DNA of 64,000 nt, from positions 62,001-126,000 of the forward strand of contig JACOUQ010000037.1 in the NCBI GenBank assembly GCA_016177775.1, in the 5' to 3' direction. Origin of the DNA: Geobacter sp. Lineage in GTDB: Bacteria > Desulfobacterota > Desulfuromonadia > Geobacterales > Geobacteraceae. The notes under the pieces were generated by a model. That model did not search any database. It was not told the origin of the DNA and saw only the letters and a program-made list of their open reading frames with translations. The position numbers and the translations under genes were made by a program. This document shows, piece by piece, positions 27,448 through 35,533 of the stretch. Each line of letters begins with the position of its first letter. Position 1 is the stretch's first letter.

Positions 27448-28260
27448 GTGACGGACAAGCTGAGACCAAAGAAATCGTTCGGCCAGAATTTCCTGACCGA
27501 TAGAAATGTCCTGGCTCGCATCGTTGACTCCGTTAAGATAGATGAGACGGACAGGATACTGGAGATAGGTCCGGGCAAGGGAGCGTTGACGGTTCTACTC
27601 GCTCAGCGAGCGGCTCGTGTGGTGGCCGTGGAGGTGGATCGCGACCTGGTTGGTTATCTTCGAAAGGAATTTAGCGGTATCGGCAATGTGGAGATCGTCG
27701 AGTCGGATGTGCTCAAGACCGATCTGGCGGTACTGCTCGGTGAAAGGTGGGAGGGGCGCTGGAAGGTTGCGGCGAACTTGCCCTACAATATCTCCTCACA
27801 GGTATTGTTCCGGTTTCTTGACAATCACGAGCTTTTCTCGACACTGACTCTGATGCTGCAAAGGGAGGTAGGAGAGCGGATTGCATCGGGACCGGATTGC
27901 AAGGAGTACGGGATATTGTCAGTTCTTTGCGCACTCCATTTTGACGTGGAAAAGCTCTTCATTGTCAAGCCAGGTGCTTTTTACCCGGTCCCCAAGGTCG
28001 ATTCCATCGTCCTGAAGTTTACGACTCTTCCGGCACCGCGGTATGATGTGGGGGACGAGACCCTTTTCCGTCGCCTGGTAAAGGCTGCCTTTTCCCAGAG
28101 ACGCAAGACCCTTTGGAACTGTCTCAAGAGCGCGGGCCTGACTCAGGATGAACAGAGCCTTCTGTCAATTCTGAACAATTGCGGCATCGACCCTGGCAGA
28201 AGGGGCGAGACCCTTTCTCCGGCTGAATTTGCCTTTTTGTCGCGGACCATGGCGCAGTGA
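27448..28260 (+). CDS. rsmA: 16S rRNA dimethyladenosine transferase
   Basis: KsgA/RsmA dimethylates two adjacent adenines at the 3' end of 16S rRNA. 270 residues: KSFGQNFLTDRNVL (motif X), EIGPGKGALTVLLA (SAM), EVDRDLVGYL, ANLPYNISSQVL (catalytic motif IV) and FSQRRKTLWNCLK. GTG 27448 is the start by family alignment. A minus-strand terminator from the mucR-like gene meets its end. Confidence 0.97.
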   Translation: MTDKLRPKKSFGQNFLTDRNVLARIVDSVKIDETDRILEIGPGKGALTVLLAQRAARVVAVEVDRDLVGYLRKEFSGIGNVEIVESDVLKTDLAVLLGERWEGRWKVAANLPYNISSQVLFRFLDNHELFSTLTLMLQREVGERIASGPDCKEYGILSVLCALHFDVEKLFIVKPGAFYPVPKVDSIVLKFTTLPAPRYDVGDETLFRRLVKAAFSQRRKTLWNCLKSAGLTQDEQSLLSILNNCGIDPGRRGETLSPAEFAFLSRTMAQ

Positions 28261-28261
28261 C

Positions 28262-28288
28262 AAAAAAAGCCGCTCAAGATGAGCGGCT
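28262..28288 (-). terminator. Terminator of the mucR-like gene
   Basis: AGCCGCTC / GAGCGGCT stem with a five-base loop. On the minus strand seven T residues follow it. Confidence 0.85.
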
Positions 28289-28313
28289 CTGTCAGTCAAT
28301 AGACCTGTGGAAG

Positions 28314-28844
28314 TTACTTCTTGGCTTTGGCCTTCGCAGGTTTGGCTGCTTTGACGGGCTTTACGGCTTTGACAGCCTTTGCCGCCTTGGCCGGTTTTGC
28401 GGCAACTGCATCTTTTTTTGCTTTCAGTTTGGCAGCCCTGATGGCGCGAGCCTTGGCGAGGTTGGTGGCAAGCCCTTTTTCCTGTGCCATTTTCCTGCGG
28501 GATTCGGAGAATTTCTTTGCAGTGAGTGGCTGGCTGCTCGGTATGCCGAACTGCTTGCGGTATTCGCCCGGCTTCATCTGGTGGGTCTGGGCAAGGTGAC
28601 GGGTCAGGGTCTTCATCCCCCCCTTGCCGCAGATCATGCAGATTACCTGGTCCGGCTGGAACGCTTTTTTCAGGGTAATGGTCGGTTTTACTTCCGCACC
28701 TTCTACCGGCAGGCCCCCTTCAAGATTCTGCAGCGCCTTGTAAACTTTCTGAATCTCCTCAAGAAGGTCATTAGTTGACAGTTCTGATTTTGCGGCATGG
28801 GATGCAACAATTTCCGCTGTAAGTTCTGACAGAGTTTTGGCCAT
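28314..28844 (-). CDS. MucR/Ros-type zinc-finger regulator with Lys/Ala/Pro tail
   Basis: A 176-residue DNA-binding protein. The N-terminal half has the MucR oligomerisation-like helices (LTAEIVASHAAKSELS). The Ros zinc finger has Cys69, Cys72, His83 and His88 (CMICGKGGMKTLTRHLAQTH), followed by MKPGEYRKQFGIP. From about residue 131 the protein is almost only K, A, P, V and R (KPAKAAKAVKAVKPVKAAKP), like a histone H1 tail; standard MucR proteins end earlier. The tail should add non-specific DNA binding. Start ATG follows AAGGAAGGAG. Direct repeats in its own promoter suggest autoregulation. Confidence 0.9.
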   Translation of the reverse strand: MAKTLSELTAEIVASHAAKSELSTNDLLEEIQKVYKALQNLEGGLPVEGAEVKPTITLKKAFQPDQVICMICGKGGMKTLTRHLAQTHQMKPGEYRKQFGIPSSQPLTAKKFSESRRKMAQEKGLATNLAKARAIRAAKLKAKKDAVAAKPAKAAKAVKAVKPVKAAKPAKAKAKK

Positions 28845-28870
28845 ATCGCTCTCCTTCCTTTTAATGCAAG

Positions 28871-28913
28871 ATATTTAACTGCACTGCGTATATTTAACTG
28901 CATCATTTGTCAA
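28871..28913 (-). promoter_or_regulatory. mucR-like promoter with two direct ATATTTAACTGC boxes
   Basis: A minus-strand TTGACA (28908-28913) lies next to two identical 12-base boxes at 28871-28882 and 28890-28901, spaced by 19 bases, so one covers the expected -10 region. TTAATGC (28861) and GCATTAA (28920) also form an outer inverted repeat. Probably an operator, possibly for the MucR-like protein itself. Confidence 0.5.
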
Positions 28914-29035
28914 AATCAAGCATTAAATGCATATTTTTAAAAGAAAAATCTGTTTGACTCTGTGAATTGATTTCTGGTAGTGTTGCCATCTGTGGGATAA
29001 ACGTCCGTCATCACGTTGGAATAAAGGGTTTACAG

Positions 29036-29239
29036 ATGCCGAGGATATTGATTGAAGAGACGCGTTGCAAGGGGTGCGGGCTTTGTACGATTGCCTGTCC
29101 CAGAAATCTCATCATCCTGAGTGAACGGATCAATAATCAGGGTTATACTCCGGCACAGTTTGCCAATGATGAAAAATGCTCAGGTTGTGCCCTGTGCGCC
29201 GAAATGTGTCCCGATGTTGCCATTGAAGTCTACAGGTAG
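29036..29239 (+). CDS. korD: 2-oxoacid:ferredoxin oxidoreductase delta subunit (ferredoxin)
   Basis: A 67-residue ferredoxin with two [4Fe-4S] motifs, CKGCGLCTIACP and CSGCALCAEMCP. It is the electron-accepting subunit of the KorDABC complex. ATG 29036 follows AAAGGG. Divergent from the mucR-like gene, so the 190-base gap may be a shared control region. Confidence 0.92.
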   Translation: MPRILIEETRCKGCGLCTIACPRNLIILSERINNQGYTPAQFANDEKCSGCALCAEMCPDVAIEVYR

Positions 29240-29287
29240 AGTCGAAGTAATGTGAATTGTATTTGCGTGGAACAAACGGAGGAGGCT

Positions 29288-30343
29288 TTGACAAAGAGGC
29301 TGTTTGTTAAAGGTAACGAGGCAGTAGCCATGGCCGCCATTGAAGCCGGCTGCCGCTATTATTTCGGCTATCCGATAACGCCGCAAAGCGACATTCCAGA
29401 GTATATGTCGGCTGAGCTCCCGAGGCTCGGCGGCGAATTCATTCAGGCTGAAAGCGAAATTGCAGCCGTCAATATGCTTCTCGGTGCTTCCGCAACCGGC
29501 GTGCGAGCCATGACATCATCCTCTGGTCCCGGCATTTCCCTGAAACAGGAAGGGATTTCATACATGGCCGGTTCCGAGCTTCCGGGCGTGATCGTGGACA
29601 TTGCCCGGTCCGGCCCCGGACTGGGGGGGATTGACGCATCCCAGGCCGACTACTTCCAGGCTGTCAAAGGAGGAGGGCACGGTGGCTATCACATCATCGT
29701 GCTGGCACCTGCTTCGGTCCAGGAGATGTATGACCTCACCATGCTGGCCTTCGATCTGGCGGACATCTACCGCATGCCGGCCATGATACTGAGCGATTCG
29801 GTCATTGGTCAGATGAAGGAGGCCTTGATTCCCAACAGGCGCCCAGAAGCGGAGCTTCCTTCAAAGGAGTGGGCGGTTAGAGGCAAGGGGGAAGGTGATC
29901 AGCGCATAGTGAAATCCCTCTATCTAGGTGACGGCGAACTGGAGGCGCATAACTGGAAACTTCACAATAGATATTGCGAACTCAAGGAGAAGGAGTGCCG
30001 TTGGGAGGCATTCCGGACCGAAGATGCCGATTTGTTAGTGACCGCGTTCGGCTCCTGTGCCAGGATTGCCAAGACCGCCATCATGCTGGCCAGGGAGGAG
30101 GGACTGAAAGTGGGGCTGCTGCGTCCGGTCACCCTGTTCCCCTTTCCGGCAGCTGCCTATGAGGAGCTGACGTCACGCTGTAAAAAGATCCTGGATATCG
30201 AGCTCAATGCGGGACAGATGATCGAAGACGTAAGGCTTTCCGTTTCCCCTGATACCGAGGTCTTTTTCTACGGCAGGCCTCCTGGCACCGGCTCATTGCC
30301 GACTCCGGAGGAATTGTTGGAGCAGATAAGGAAACATTACTGA
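29288..30343 (+). CDS. korA: 2-oxoglutarate:ferredoxin oxidoreductase alpha subunit
   Basis: A 351-residue alpha subunit of the reversible, oxygen-sensitive oxidoreductase that makes succinyl-CoA and reduced ferredoxin in the TCA cycle. It has the pyrimidine-binding and transketolase-like domains: KGNEAVAMAAIEAGCRYYFG, YPITPQSDIPEYM and SSGPGISLKQEGISYMAG. A TTG start at 29288 behind GGAGG matches the family N-terminus (MTKRLFVKGNEA); the upstream in-frame GTG 29252 lacks a site. Related enzymes act on branched 2-oxoacids, so the substrate is likely but not certain. Confidence 0.9.
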   Translation: MTKRLFVKGNEAVAMAAIEAGCRYYFGYPITPQSDIPEYMSAELPRLGGEFIQAESEIAAVNMLLGASATGVRAMTSSSGPGISLKQEGISYMAGSELPGVIVDIARSGPGLGGIDASQADYFQAVKGGGHGGYHIIVLAPASVQEMYDLTMLAFDLADIYRMPAMILSDSVIGQMKEALIPNRRPEAELPSKEWAVRGKGEGDQRIVKSLYLGDGELEAHNWKLHNRYCELKEKECRWEAFRTEDADLLVTAFGSCARIAKTAIMLAREEGLKVGLLRPVTLFPFPAAAYEELTSRCKKILDIELNAGQMIEDVRLSVSPDTEVFFYGRPPGTGSLPTPEELLEQIRKHY

Positions 30344-30366
30344 CAGGCTGAAGGGAAAGCCGAAAC

Positions 30367-30397
30367 TTTTTGCCCATTGCCTTTTGCCCATTGCCCA
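30367..30397. repeat. Half copy of the TTGCC-unit repeat
   Basis: TTTTTGCCCATTGCC followed by TTTTGCCCATTGCCCA resembles one arm of the palindrome at 16280-16361. It lies between korA and korB and ends at the korB ribosome-binding site. Confidence 0.5.
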
Positions 30398-30407
30398 AGA
30401 GGTTTTT

Positions 30408-31151
30408 ATGCCCCAGATATTCAAGCGACCCACAAGCCTGAAAGATGTCCAGACCCATTTCTGCTCCGGCTGCCATCACGGTACGATTCATCGCCTGGTT
30501 GCGGAGGCCATGGATGAGTTCGGTGTGCAGGGGCGCGCTATCGGTATAGCCTCGGTTGGTTGCTCCGTATTCCTCTACTCCTATTTCGACATCGATGTGG
30601 TGGAGGCGCCCCACGGCCGTGCCCCAGCCGTGGCCACCGGCGTAAAGCGGGCGAGGCCCGGCTCCTTTGTCTTCACCTACCAGGGGGACGGTGACCTCGC
30701 GGCCATAGGCACGTCGGAGATAATCCATGCCGCGAACCGCGGCGAGGACATTACCGTCATCTTCGTCAACAACACCACCTACGGCATGACTGGCGGCCAG
30801 ATGGCGCCGACTACAATGGTGGGGCAGCGCACCTCCACATCGCCTTACGGGAGGATGAAGGAGAAGGATGGTGCCCCTCTCAGGATGGCGGAGCTTCTGG
30901 CGCAGCTTGAGGGGGTTTCTTTTTCTGCTCGGGTTGCGGTGAACAGTCCCCGGAACCTGATGGATGCCAAGAAGCAGATCAAGACCGCCTTCCGCTACCA
31001 AGTGGAAGGGAAGGGGTTTTCTTTTATCGAGGCCCTCTCCGCCTGCCCGACCAACTGGGGTATGAAGCCTTTACAGGCAAATGAGCGGGTCGGCACGGAG
31101 CTGTGCGATTACTTCAGGCTGGGCGTGTACAAGAACATAATGGAATTGTAG
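30408..31151 (+). CDS. korB: 2-oxoglutarate:ferredoxin oxidoreductase beta subunit
   Basis: A 247-residue TPP-binding subunit. CSGCHHGTIHRL at the start, GDGDLAAIGTSEIIHAANRG (TPP/Mg motif GDG with the following N) and NNTTYGMTGGQMAPTT are characteristic. It ligates one Fe-S cluster with cysteines. ATG 30408 follows AAGAGG. The stop TAG is provided by a GTAG palindrome. Confidence 0.94.
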   Translation: MPQIFKRPTSLKDVQTHFCSGCHHGTIHRLVAEAMDEFGVQGRAIGIASVGCSVFLYSYFDIDVVEAPHGRAPAVATGVKRARPGSFVFTYQGDGDLAAIGTSEIIHAANRGEDITVIFVNNTTYGMTGGQMAPTTMVGQRTSTSPYGRMKEKDGAPLRMAELLAQLEGVSFSARVAVNSPRNLMDAKKQIKTAFRYQVEGKGFSFIEALSACPTNWGMKPLQANERVGTELCDYFRLGVYKNIMEL

Positions 31152-31205
31152 GGGCGATTCTTGTGATCGCCTATCTTCAGGGCAAACACAAAGGTTTGCC
31201 CCTAC
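31148..31205. repeat. REP-like GTAG palindrome after korB
   Basis: A 58-base element beginning GTAGGGGCGA and ending TTGCCCCTAC with internal hairpins. It is related to the element after ispG. Its first TAG is the korB stop. It sits inside the kor operon, 15 bases before korC. Confidence 0.75.
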
Positions 31206-31219
31206 AGGGTGGGTACACC

Positions 31220-31762
31220 ATGCGACACGATCTCTTCATAGCCGGTTTCGGTGGCCAGGGTGTTCTGCTGGCCGGCAATCTTATCTCCTATGCCGCCATA
31301 CTGGAAGGAAAGAACGTCTCCTTTTTTCCCTCCTATGGCGTGGAAAAGCGGGGCGGGGCGGCCATGTGCACCGTAATTATCGCAGAAGGAGAGACCGGCT
31401 CTCCTGTAATCGGTAATCCATCCTTTGCCATATTCCTGAACCAGGCATCCCTCGACAAGTACGGAGACAAGGTAAAGCCGGGTGGAGTGTGCATCGTAAA
31501 CTCATCCCTGGTGAGCACCGACGGTTTCAGTCGTGACGACATCGAAATGATTCTGGTCCCGATGAATGAAATTGCGATGCAGCTCGGTGATGCGAGAATG
31601 GTGAATATGGTGGCAGCGGGCGCCTATGCCGCAAGGTCCGGCGCAATGGCTCTTTCCGCCCTTGGAGAGGCGCTGGTCGAGGTCCTTCCCGAACGGAATC
31701 ACAAATTCATACCTGCCAACCTCAAGGCCATGGAGGCCGGAGCGGATCTGGCCCGGCCCTGA
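31220..31762 (+). CDS. korC: 2-oxoglutarate:ferredoxin oxidoreductase gamma subunit
   Basis: A 180-residue gamma subunit with the family start HDLFIAGFGGQGVLLAGNL and SYGVEKRGGAAMCTVIIAE. ATG 31220 starts the conserved region. It completes the D-A-B-C order. The upstream palindrome may modulate its share of translation. Confidence 0.92.
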   Translation: MRHDLFIAGFGGQGVLLAGNLISYAAILEGKNVSFFPSYGVEKRGGAAMCTVIIAEGETGSPVIGNPSFAIFLNQASLDKYGDKVKPGGVCIVNSSLVSTDGFSRDDIEMILVPMNEIAMQLGDARMVNMVAAGAYAARSGAMALSALGEALVEVLPERNHKFIPANLKAMEAGADLARP

Positions 31763-31838
31763 TATTTCCGGTTTCAGACGATTCGGCATAAAAAAGCTTG
31801 ACCAAAACCTCCATTTCTGGTAACTAATTCAAGTTCAT

Positions 31839-31913
31839 TGGGGTGTCGCCAAGCGGTAAGGCAATGGACTCTGACTCCATTATTCCGAGGTTCGAATCCT
31901 CGCACCCCAGCCA
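31839..31913 (+). tRNA. tRNA-Gln (anticodon CTG)
   Basis: 75 bases. Acceptor TGGGGTG/CACCCCA with discriminator G, anticodon loop CTCTGAC giving CTG, T arm GGTTCGAATCC, and encoded CCA. Confidence 0.95.
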
Positions 31914-31928
31914 TAAAACCTGTGAGTA

Positions 31929-31970
31929 GTGAGTCGTGAGTGGTAAGTTTTTTTACCGTTCACCATTCAC
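31929..31970. repeat. Imperfect hairpin between tRNA-Gln and tRNA-Glu
   Basis: GTGAGTCGTGAGTGGTAA and TTACCGTTCACCATTCAC form an inverted repeat (14 of 18 positions) around a short T-rich loop. It could be a REP-type element or a processing stem in a tRNA-Gln-Glu precursor. Confidence 0.45.
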
Positions 31971-31980
31971 TGGTCTTCAT

Positions 31981-32055
31981 GGTCCCATCGTCTAGCGGTT
32001 AGGACACCGGCCTTTCACGTCGGTAACAGGGGTTCAAGTCCCCTTGGGATCACCA
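31981..32055 (+). tRNA. tRNA-Glu (anticodon TTC)
   Basis: 75 bases. Acceptor GGTCCCA/TGGGATC, D arm TCGTCTAGCGGTTAGGA, anticodon loop CTTTCAC giving TTC, T arm GGTTCAAGTCC, and encoded CCA. Confidence 0.95.
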
Positions 32056-32127
32056 TTTTCACCGCTTCGCTTCACCGATACCGGAGATTGCATCTTTCGT
32101 AACCGGTAGCGAACCGGCAGCAGAGGG

Positions 32128-32158
32128 CAGCGACTCCATCCGGGGTCGCTGTTTTTTT
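32128..32158 (+). terminator. Terminator after tRNA-Glu
   Basis: CAGCGAC / GTCGCTG stem with a ten-base loop, followed by seven T residues, between tRNA-Glu and the HAD gene. Confidence 0.8.
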
Positions 32159-32183
32159 GTATCATCTTCAGGAGACAATCCAC

Positions 32184-32861
32184 ATGCTCTCAGCGGTCAT
32201 TTTCGATTTCGACGGCATCATCGTCGACACGGAGCCCCTGCACTACAAGGCATTCCAGGAAGTGCTGGTGCCGCTTGGTCTCGGCTACTCCTGGGAGGAA
32301 TACATCAGCCGCTACATCGGCTTCGACGACCGTGATGCGTTTCGCGAGGCTTATCGCGTTGCTGGAAAAGCTCTCGGCGACGCGGAGCTTCATGAGCTCA
32401 TCAGGGCCAAGGCCGGTGCTTTCCAGAATTTGATTGCCTGTAATGTCGAACCCTATCCCGGTGTGGTCGAACTGATAAACGAAATCTCCGGCAAAGTCCC
32501 TCTGGCACTATGCAGTGGGGCGCTCCTCACGGACATCCTGCCGATCCTGAGGCAGCTTGACATCGAAGAGGAGTTCGATGTTGTCGTCACTGCCGATGAT
32601 GTCCATGCCAGTAAGCCCGATCCGGCAAGCTATGCCCTTGCCGTGAAGCGGTTAAATACATATTTCCCGCAGTATGACATTGTCCCTGCGGGCTGTCTGG
32701 CCATAGAGGACACCCCTGCCGGCATCGCCTCGGCCACGGGAGCGGGGATAAAGGTGCTGGCAGTGACCAACAGCTACCCCGAGGAAAAGCTCACCAAGGC
32801 GTGGCGGGTGGTGGATTCGCTGGACGGGGTCTCCCTGGATAGCCTCCGTACCATCTTCTGA
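32184..32861 (+). CDS. HAD-superfamily hydrolase (beta-phosphoglucomutase-like)
   Basis: A 225-residue HAD phosphatase of subfamily I with a helical cap. DFDGIIVDTEPLHYKAF supplies the nucleophile and acid aspartates, CSGALLTDI motif II, SKPDPASYALAV motif III and IEDTPAGIASATGAG motif IV. The two nucleophile-region aspartates match phosphatases and mutases. Substrate unknown. ATG 32184 follows AGGAG. It ends five bases before hrpB. Confidence 0.9.
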   Translation: MLSAVIFDFDGIIVDTEPLHYKAFQEVLVPLGLGYSWEEYISRYIGFDDRDAFREAYRVAGKALGDAELHELIRAKAGAFQNLIACNVEPYPGVVELINEISGKVPLALCSGALLTDILPILRQLDIEEEFDVVVTADDVHASKPDPASYALAVKRLNTYFPQYDIVPAGCLAIEDTPAGIASATGAGIKVLAVTNSYPEEKLTKAWRVVDSLDGVSLDSLRTIF

Positions 32862-32866
32862 ACAAC

Positions 32867-35407
32867 ATGGCAGAATCTCTCCCTGTCGATGCAGTTATCC
32901 CCGAACTTTGTACCGCCCTGGAGCATAATCCGGCGGCGGTCCTCCAGGCTCCTCCCGGCGCCGGCAAGACGACCCGCGTCCCCCTCGCACTCCTGAATCA
33001 ACCCTGGCTTTCCGGAAAATCCATAGTAATGCTGGAACCGCGGCGCCTGGCTGCTGCCAATGCCGCGCGCTGGATGGCCTCTACCCTTGGCGAGGCTGCG
33101 GGTGAGACCGTCGGTTACGTCATCCGCTTCGAGCGCCGCGTTTCGAAGAACACCCGCATCGAAGTGGTCACCGAGGGGATCCTCACCCGCCGCATCCAGA
33201 ACGATCCGCTCCTGGAAGGGGTCGGCCTGGTCATCTTCGATGAATTCCATGAGCGGAATCTCAACAGCGACCTTGCCCTGGCCCTCTGTCTCGATGCCCA
33301 GCGCGGACTGAGGCCAGACCTGAAAATCCTGGTGATGTCCGCCACCCTCGATTGCGCCCCGGTTGCCGCTCTGCTCGGCAATGCCCCTATCGTCTCCAGC
33401 GAGGGGAGGAGTTATCCGGTTGACATCCGTTACGAGGAGCGCGACCCGGAGGGGAAGCTGCCGGTCTTGGTGGCAGGCGCCGTGAAGCGGGCGCTTTCCG
33501 AAACAGAAGGGGACATTCTGGCTTTTCTACCCGGTGTGGGGGAGATACGCCGCTGCAAGGAAATCCTGGATGAAGCGCTTGCTCTCTCCAAATCCCCACC
33601 GCTGGTATTTCCTCTCCACGCCGATCTCCCTTACCGCGATCAGGAACGGGCCATCCTCCCCGCTGCCCGGCGAAAGGTGGTGCTTGCCACGACCATCGCC
33701 GAAACCAGCCTGACCATCGACGGGGTCCGGGTGGTGGTGGATTCGGGGTGGAGCCGGCAGCCCCGATATGACGCTGCTTCCGGGCTCGACCGCCTGGTGA
33801 CCGTCCGGGTCTCGCGCGCATCCGCCGACCAGCGGGCCGGTCGCGGCGGGAGGCAGGGAGCCGGCGTATGCTATCGCCTCTGGAGCCGTCATGTCCAGCA
33901 GGGGCTGATTCCTTTTACCCCGCCGGAGATCAGGACCGCCGATTTATCCCGGCTGGTGCTGGAACTGGCATGCTGGGGTGTGAGCGACCCAGCGGCTCTC
34001 GCCTGGCTCAATCCCCCTTCCGCCGCCTCCTGGCAGGAAGGGGCCGCCCTCCTTGTCCGCCTCGGAGCCCTTGACGCGAGGGGGATGATAACCTCCCTGG
34101 GGCGGGAAATGGCTAATCTCCCCACCCATCCCCGACTTGCCCGCCTGTTGGTGGAGGCCCGCAGAGCGCATGCTGCTGCGCTGGGATGCGACATTGCCGC
34201 CATCCTTGGCGAACGGGACATATTTGGCAGAAATGGCATGGAAGGAAAACGGGAAGGGACGGCAAGCGACCTGATCGACCGCCTCGAAGCGCTGGAAGCC
34301 TGGCGCGGGAGCGGCTCAATCGCCATGTTCCCCGGTATCGACCGGGGGGGATGTGCGGTCGTGGAACGGGCCGCTGCGTACTGGCGGCGGCAGCTTCATC
34401 TGCATGAGGGGAGCGTTTCCCATGATCCGGAGCTGATCGGCCGCTTGCTGGCCGTTGCCTGGCCCGACCGGATCGCACTGGCGCGCGATGCCGGGGAGGG
34501 AGCTTATCTGCTGGCGAACGGCAAGGGGGCGCGGCTATCGCCCCGCAGCGCCGTCCACAACGAGCCGTGCATCGTCGCGGTGGTCGTGGAAGGAGGGGGG
34601 CAGGGGGACGGCAAGATCCACCTTGCGAGCGCCCTTGCCTTAATGACTTTTCGTTCGTTGTTTGCCGACCAGATCGAGTCGATAAGGAGCGTTTTCTGGG
34701 ACAAGGGGGCCGGCCGGGTCGTGGCGCGCCTGGAGGAGCGGTTCGGCGCACTTGTTCTGGACAGCCGTCCGGCAACGCCATCTCCAGAGGAGACCGTTGC
34801 TGCTCTGGTTCAGGGAATCCGGGAGGGGGAGGGGCTTGCGGCCTTGAACTGGACCAGGGATGCCTTGCAGTTTCGCGCCAGGGTGGCTCTCATGGCCCGT
34901 ACCTTTCCCAACGAGGAGTGGCCAGACCTCTCAGATTCACAGCTTCTGGAAACCCTTTCGGACTGGCTGGGTCCGTATCTTTCTGGCGTACGGTCGCTGG
35001 CGCAGCTGGCGACACTCGATCTGATGACTCCTCTCAAGGACCTGCTGACCTGGGAGCAGCAACGGAGGCTGGAAGAGGGGGCACCAACCCATCTTTCCGT
35101 TCCGAGCGGTTCCCGTATCCGCCTCGAATATTCACCCGACGGGCCGCCGGTTCTGGCGGTAAAGCTTCAGGAGATGTTCGGCCAGGCCGATACTCCATGT
35201 GTAGCGTTCGGTCGGGTGCCGGTGGTGATTCACCTCCTTTCCCCGGCACAGCGTCCGCTTCAGGTGACCCAGGACCTGAAGAGTTTCTGGAACAATGTCT
35301 ATCCGCAGGTCAAAAAGGAACTCAAGGGCCGCTATCCCAGGCATCCCTGGCCCGATGACCCCTGGAATGCCCCCCCGACCCGCAGGACAAAGCCCCGCAC
35401 CTTGTGA
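32867..35407 (+). CDS. hrpB: ATP-dependent helicase HrpB
   Basis: An 846-residue DEAH/RHA-family helicase. Walker A (PPGAGKTTRVPLALL), FDEFHERNLNSDLA (motif II), SATLDCAPVAAL (III), LATTIAETSLTIDGVRVV (V) and QRAGRGGRQG (VI). The C-terminal HrpB domain ends with NNVYPQVKKELKGRYPRHPW. The length fits the family. Its cellular role is not settled in bacteria. It starts just after the HAD gene and may share its transcript. Confidence 0.95.
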   Translation: MAESLPVDAVIPELCTALEHNPAAVLQAPPGAGKTTRVPLALLNQPWLSGKSIVMLEPRRLAAANAARWMASTLGEAAGETVGYVIRFERRVSKNTRIEVVTEGILTRRIQNDPLLEGVGLVIFDEFHERNLNSDLALALCLDAQRGLRPDLKILVMSATLDCAPVAALLGNAPIVSSEGRSYPVDIRYEERDPEGKLPVLVAGAVKRALSETEGDILAFLPGVGEIRRCKEILDEALALSKSPPLVFPLHADLPYRDQERAILPAARRKVVLATTIAETSLTIDGVRVVVDSGWSRQPRYDAASGLDRLVTVRVSRASADQRAGRGGRQGAGVCYRLWSRHVQQGLIPFTPPEIRTADLSRLVLELACWGVSDPAALAWLNPPSAASWQEGAALLVRLGALDARGMITSLGREMANLPTHPRLARLLVEARRAHAAALGCDIAAILGERDIFGRNGMEGKREGTASDLIDRLEALEAWRGSGSIAMFPGIDRGGCAVVERAAAYWRRQLHLHEGSVSHDPELIGRLLAVAWPDRIALARDAGEGAYLLANGKGARLSPRSAVHNEPCIVAVVVEGGGQGDGKIHLASALALMTFRSLFADQIESIRSVFWDKGAGRVVARLEERFGALVLDSRPATPSPEETVAALVQGIREGEGLAALNWTRDALQFRARVALMARTFPNEEWPDLSDSQLLETLSDWLGPYLSGVRSLAQLATLDLMTPLKDLLTWEQQRRLEEGAPTHLSVPSGSRIRLEYSPDGPPVLAVKLQEMFGQADTPCVAFGRVPVVIHLLSPAQRPLQVTQDLKSFWNNVYPQVKKELKGRYPRHPWPDDPWNAPPTRRTKPRTL

Positions 35408-35533
35408 CAACCTGATTCTGTGCTGTCAGTGGAACTTTTCTCTTCTCGCCCCTTTCCAATCGCGAATTTTCTTGTACAATTGATCCGATCATTTCGATTA
35501 ACTGCTATGAAAGCTGATTATCGCGGAGGGGCG

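Noticed and set aside
31176..31205. GGGCAAAC resembling a c-di-GMP (GEMM) riboswitch core
   Set aside because: It is part of the GTAG palindrome, without the two-stem layout of the riboswitch.
31839..32055. tRNA-Gln and tRNA-Glu as an integration site of a mobile island
   Set aside because: No integrase, no direct repeat of the tRNA 3' ends and no foreign genes follow; the neighbours are ordinary.
34567..35358. Long plus-strand frame inside hrpB
   Set aside because: Shadow frame; hrpB motifs run through the region in the other frame.
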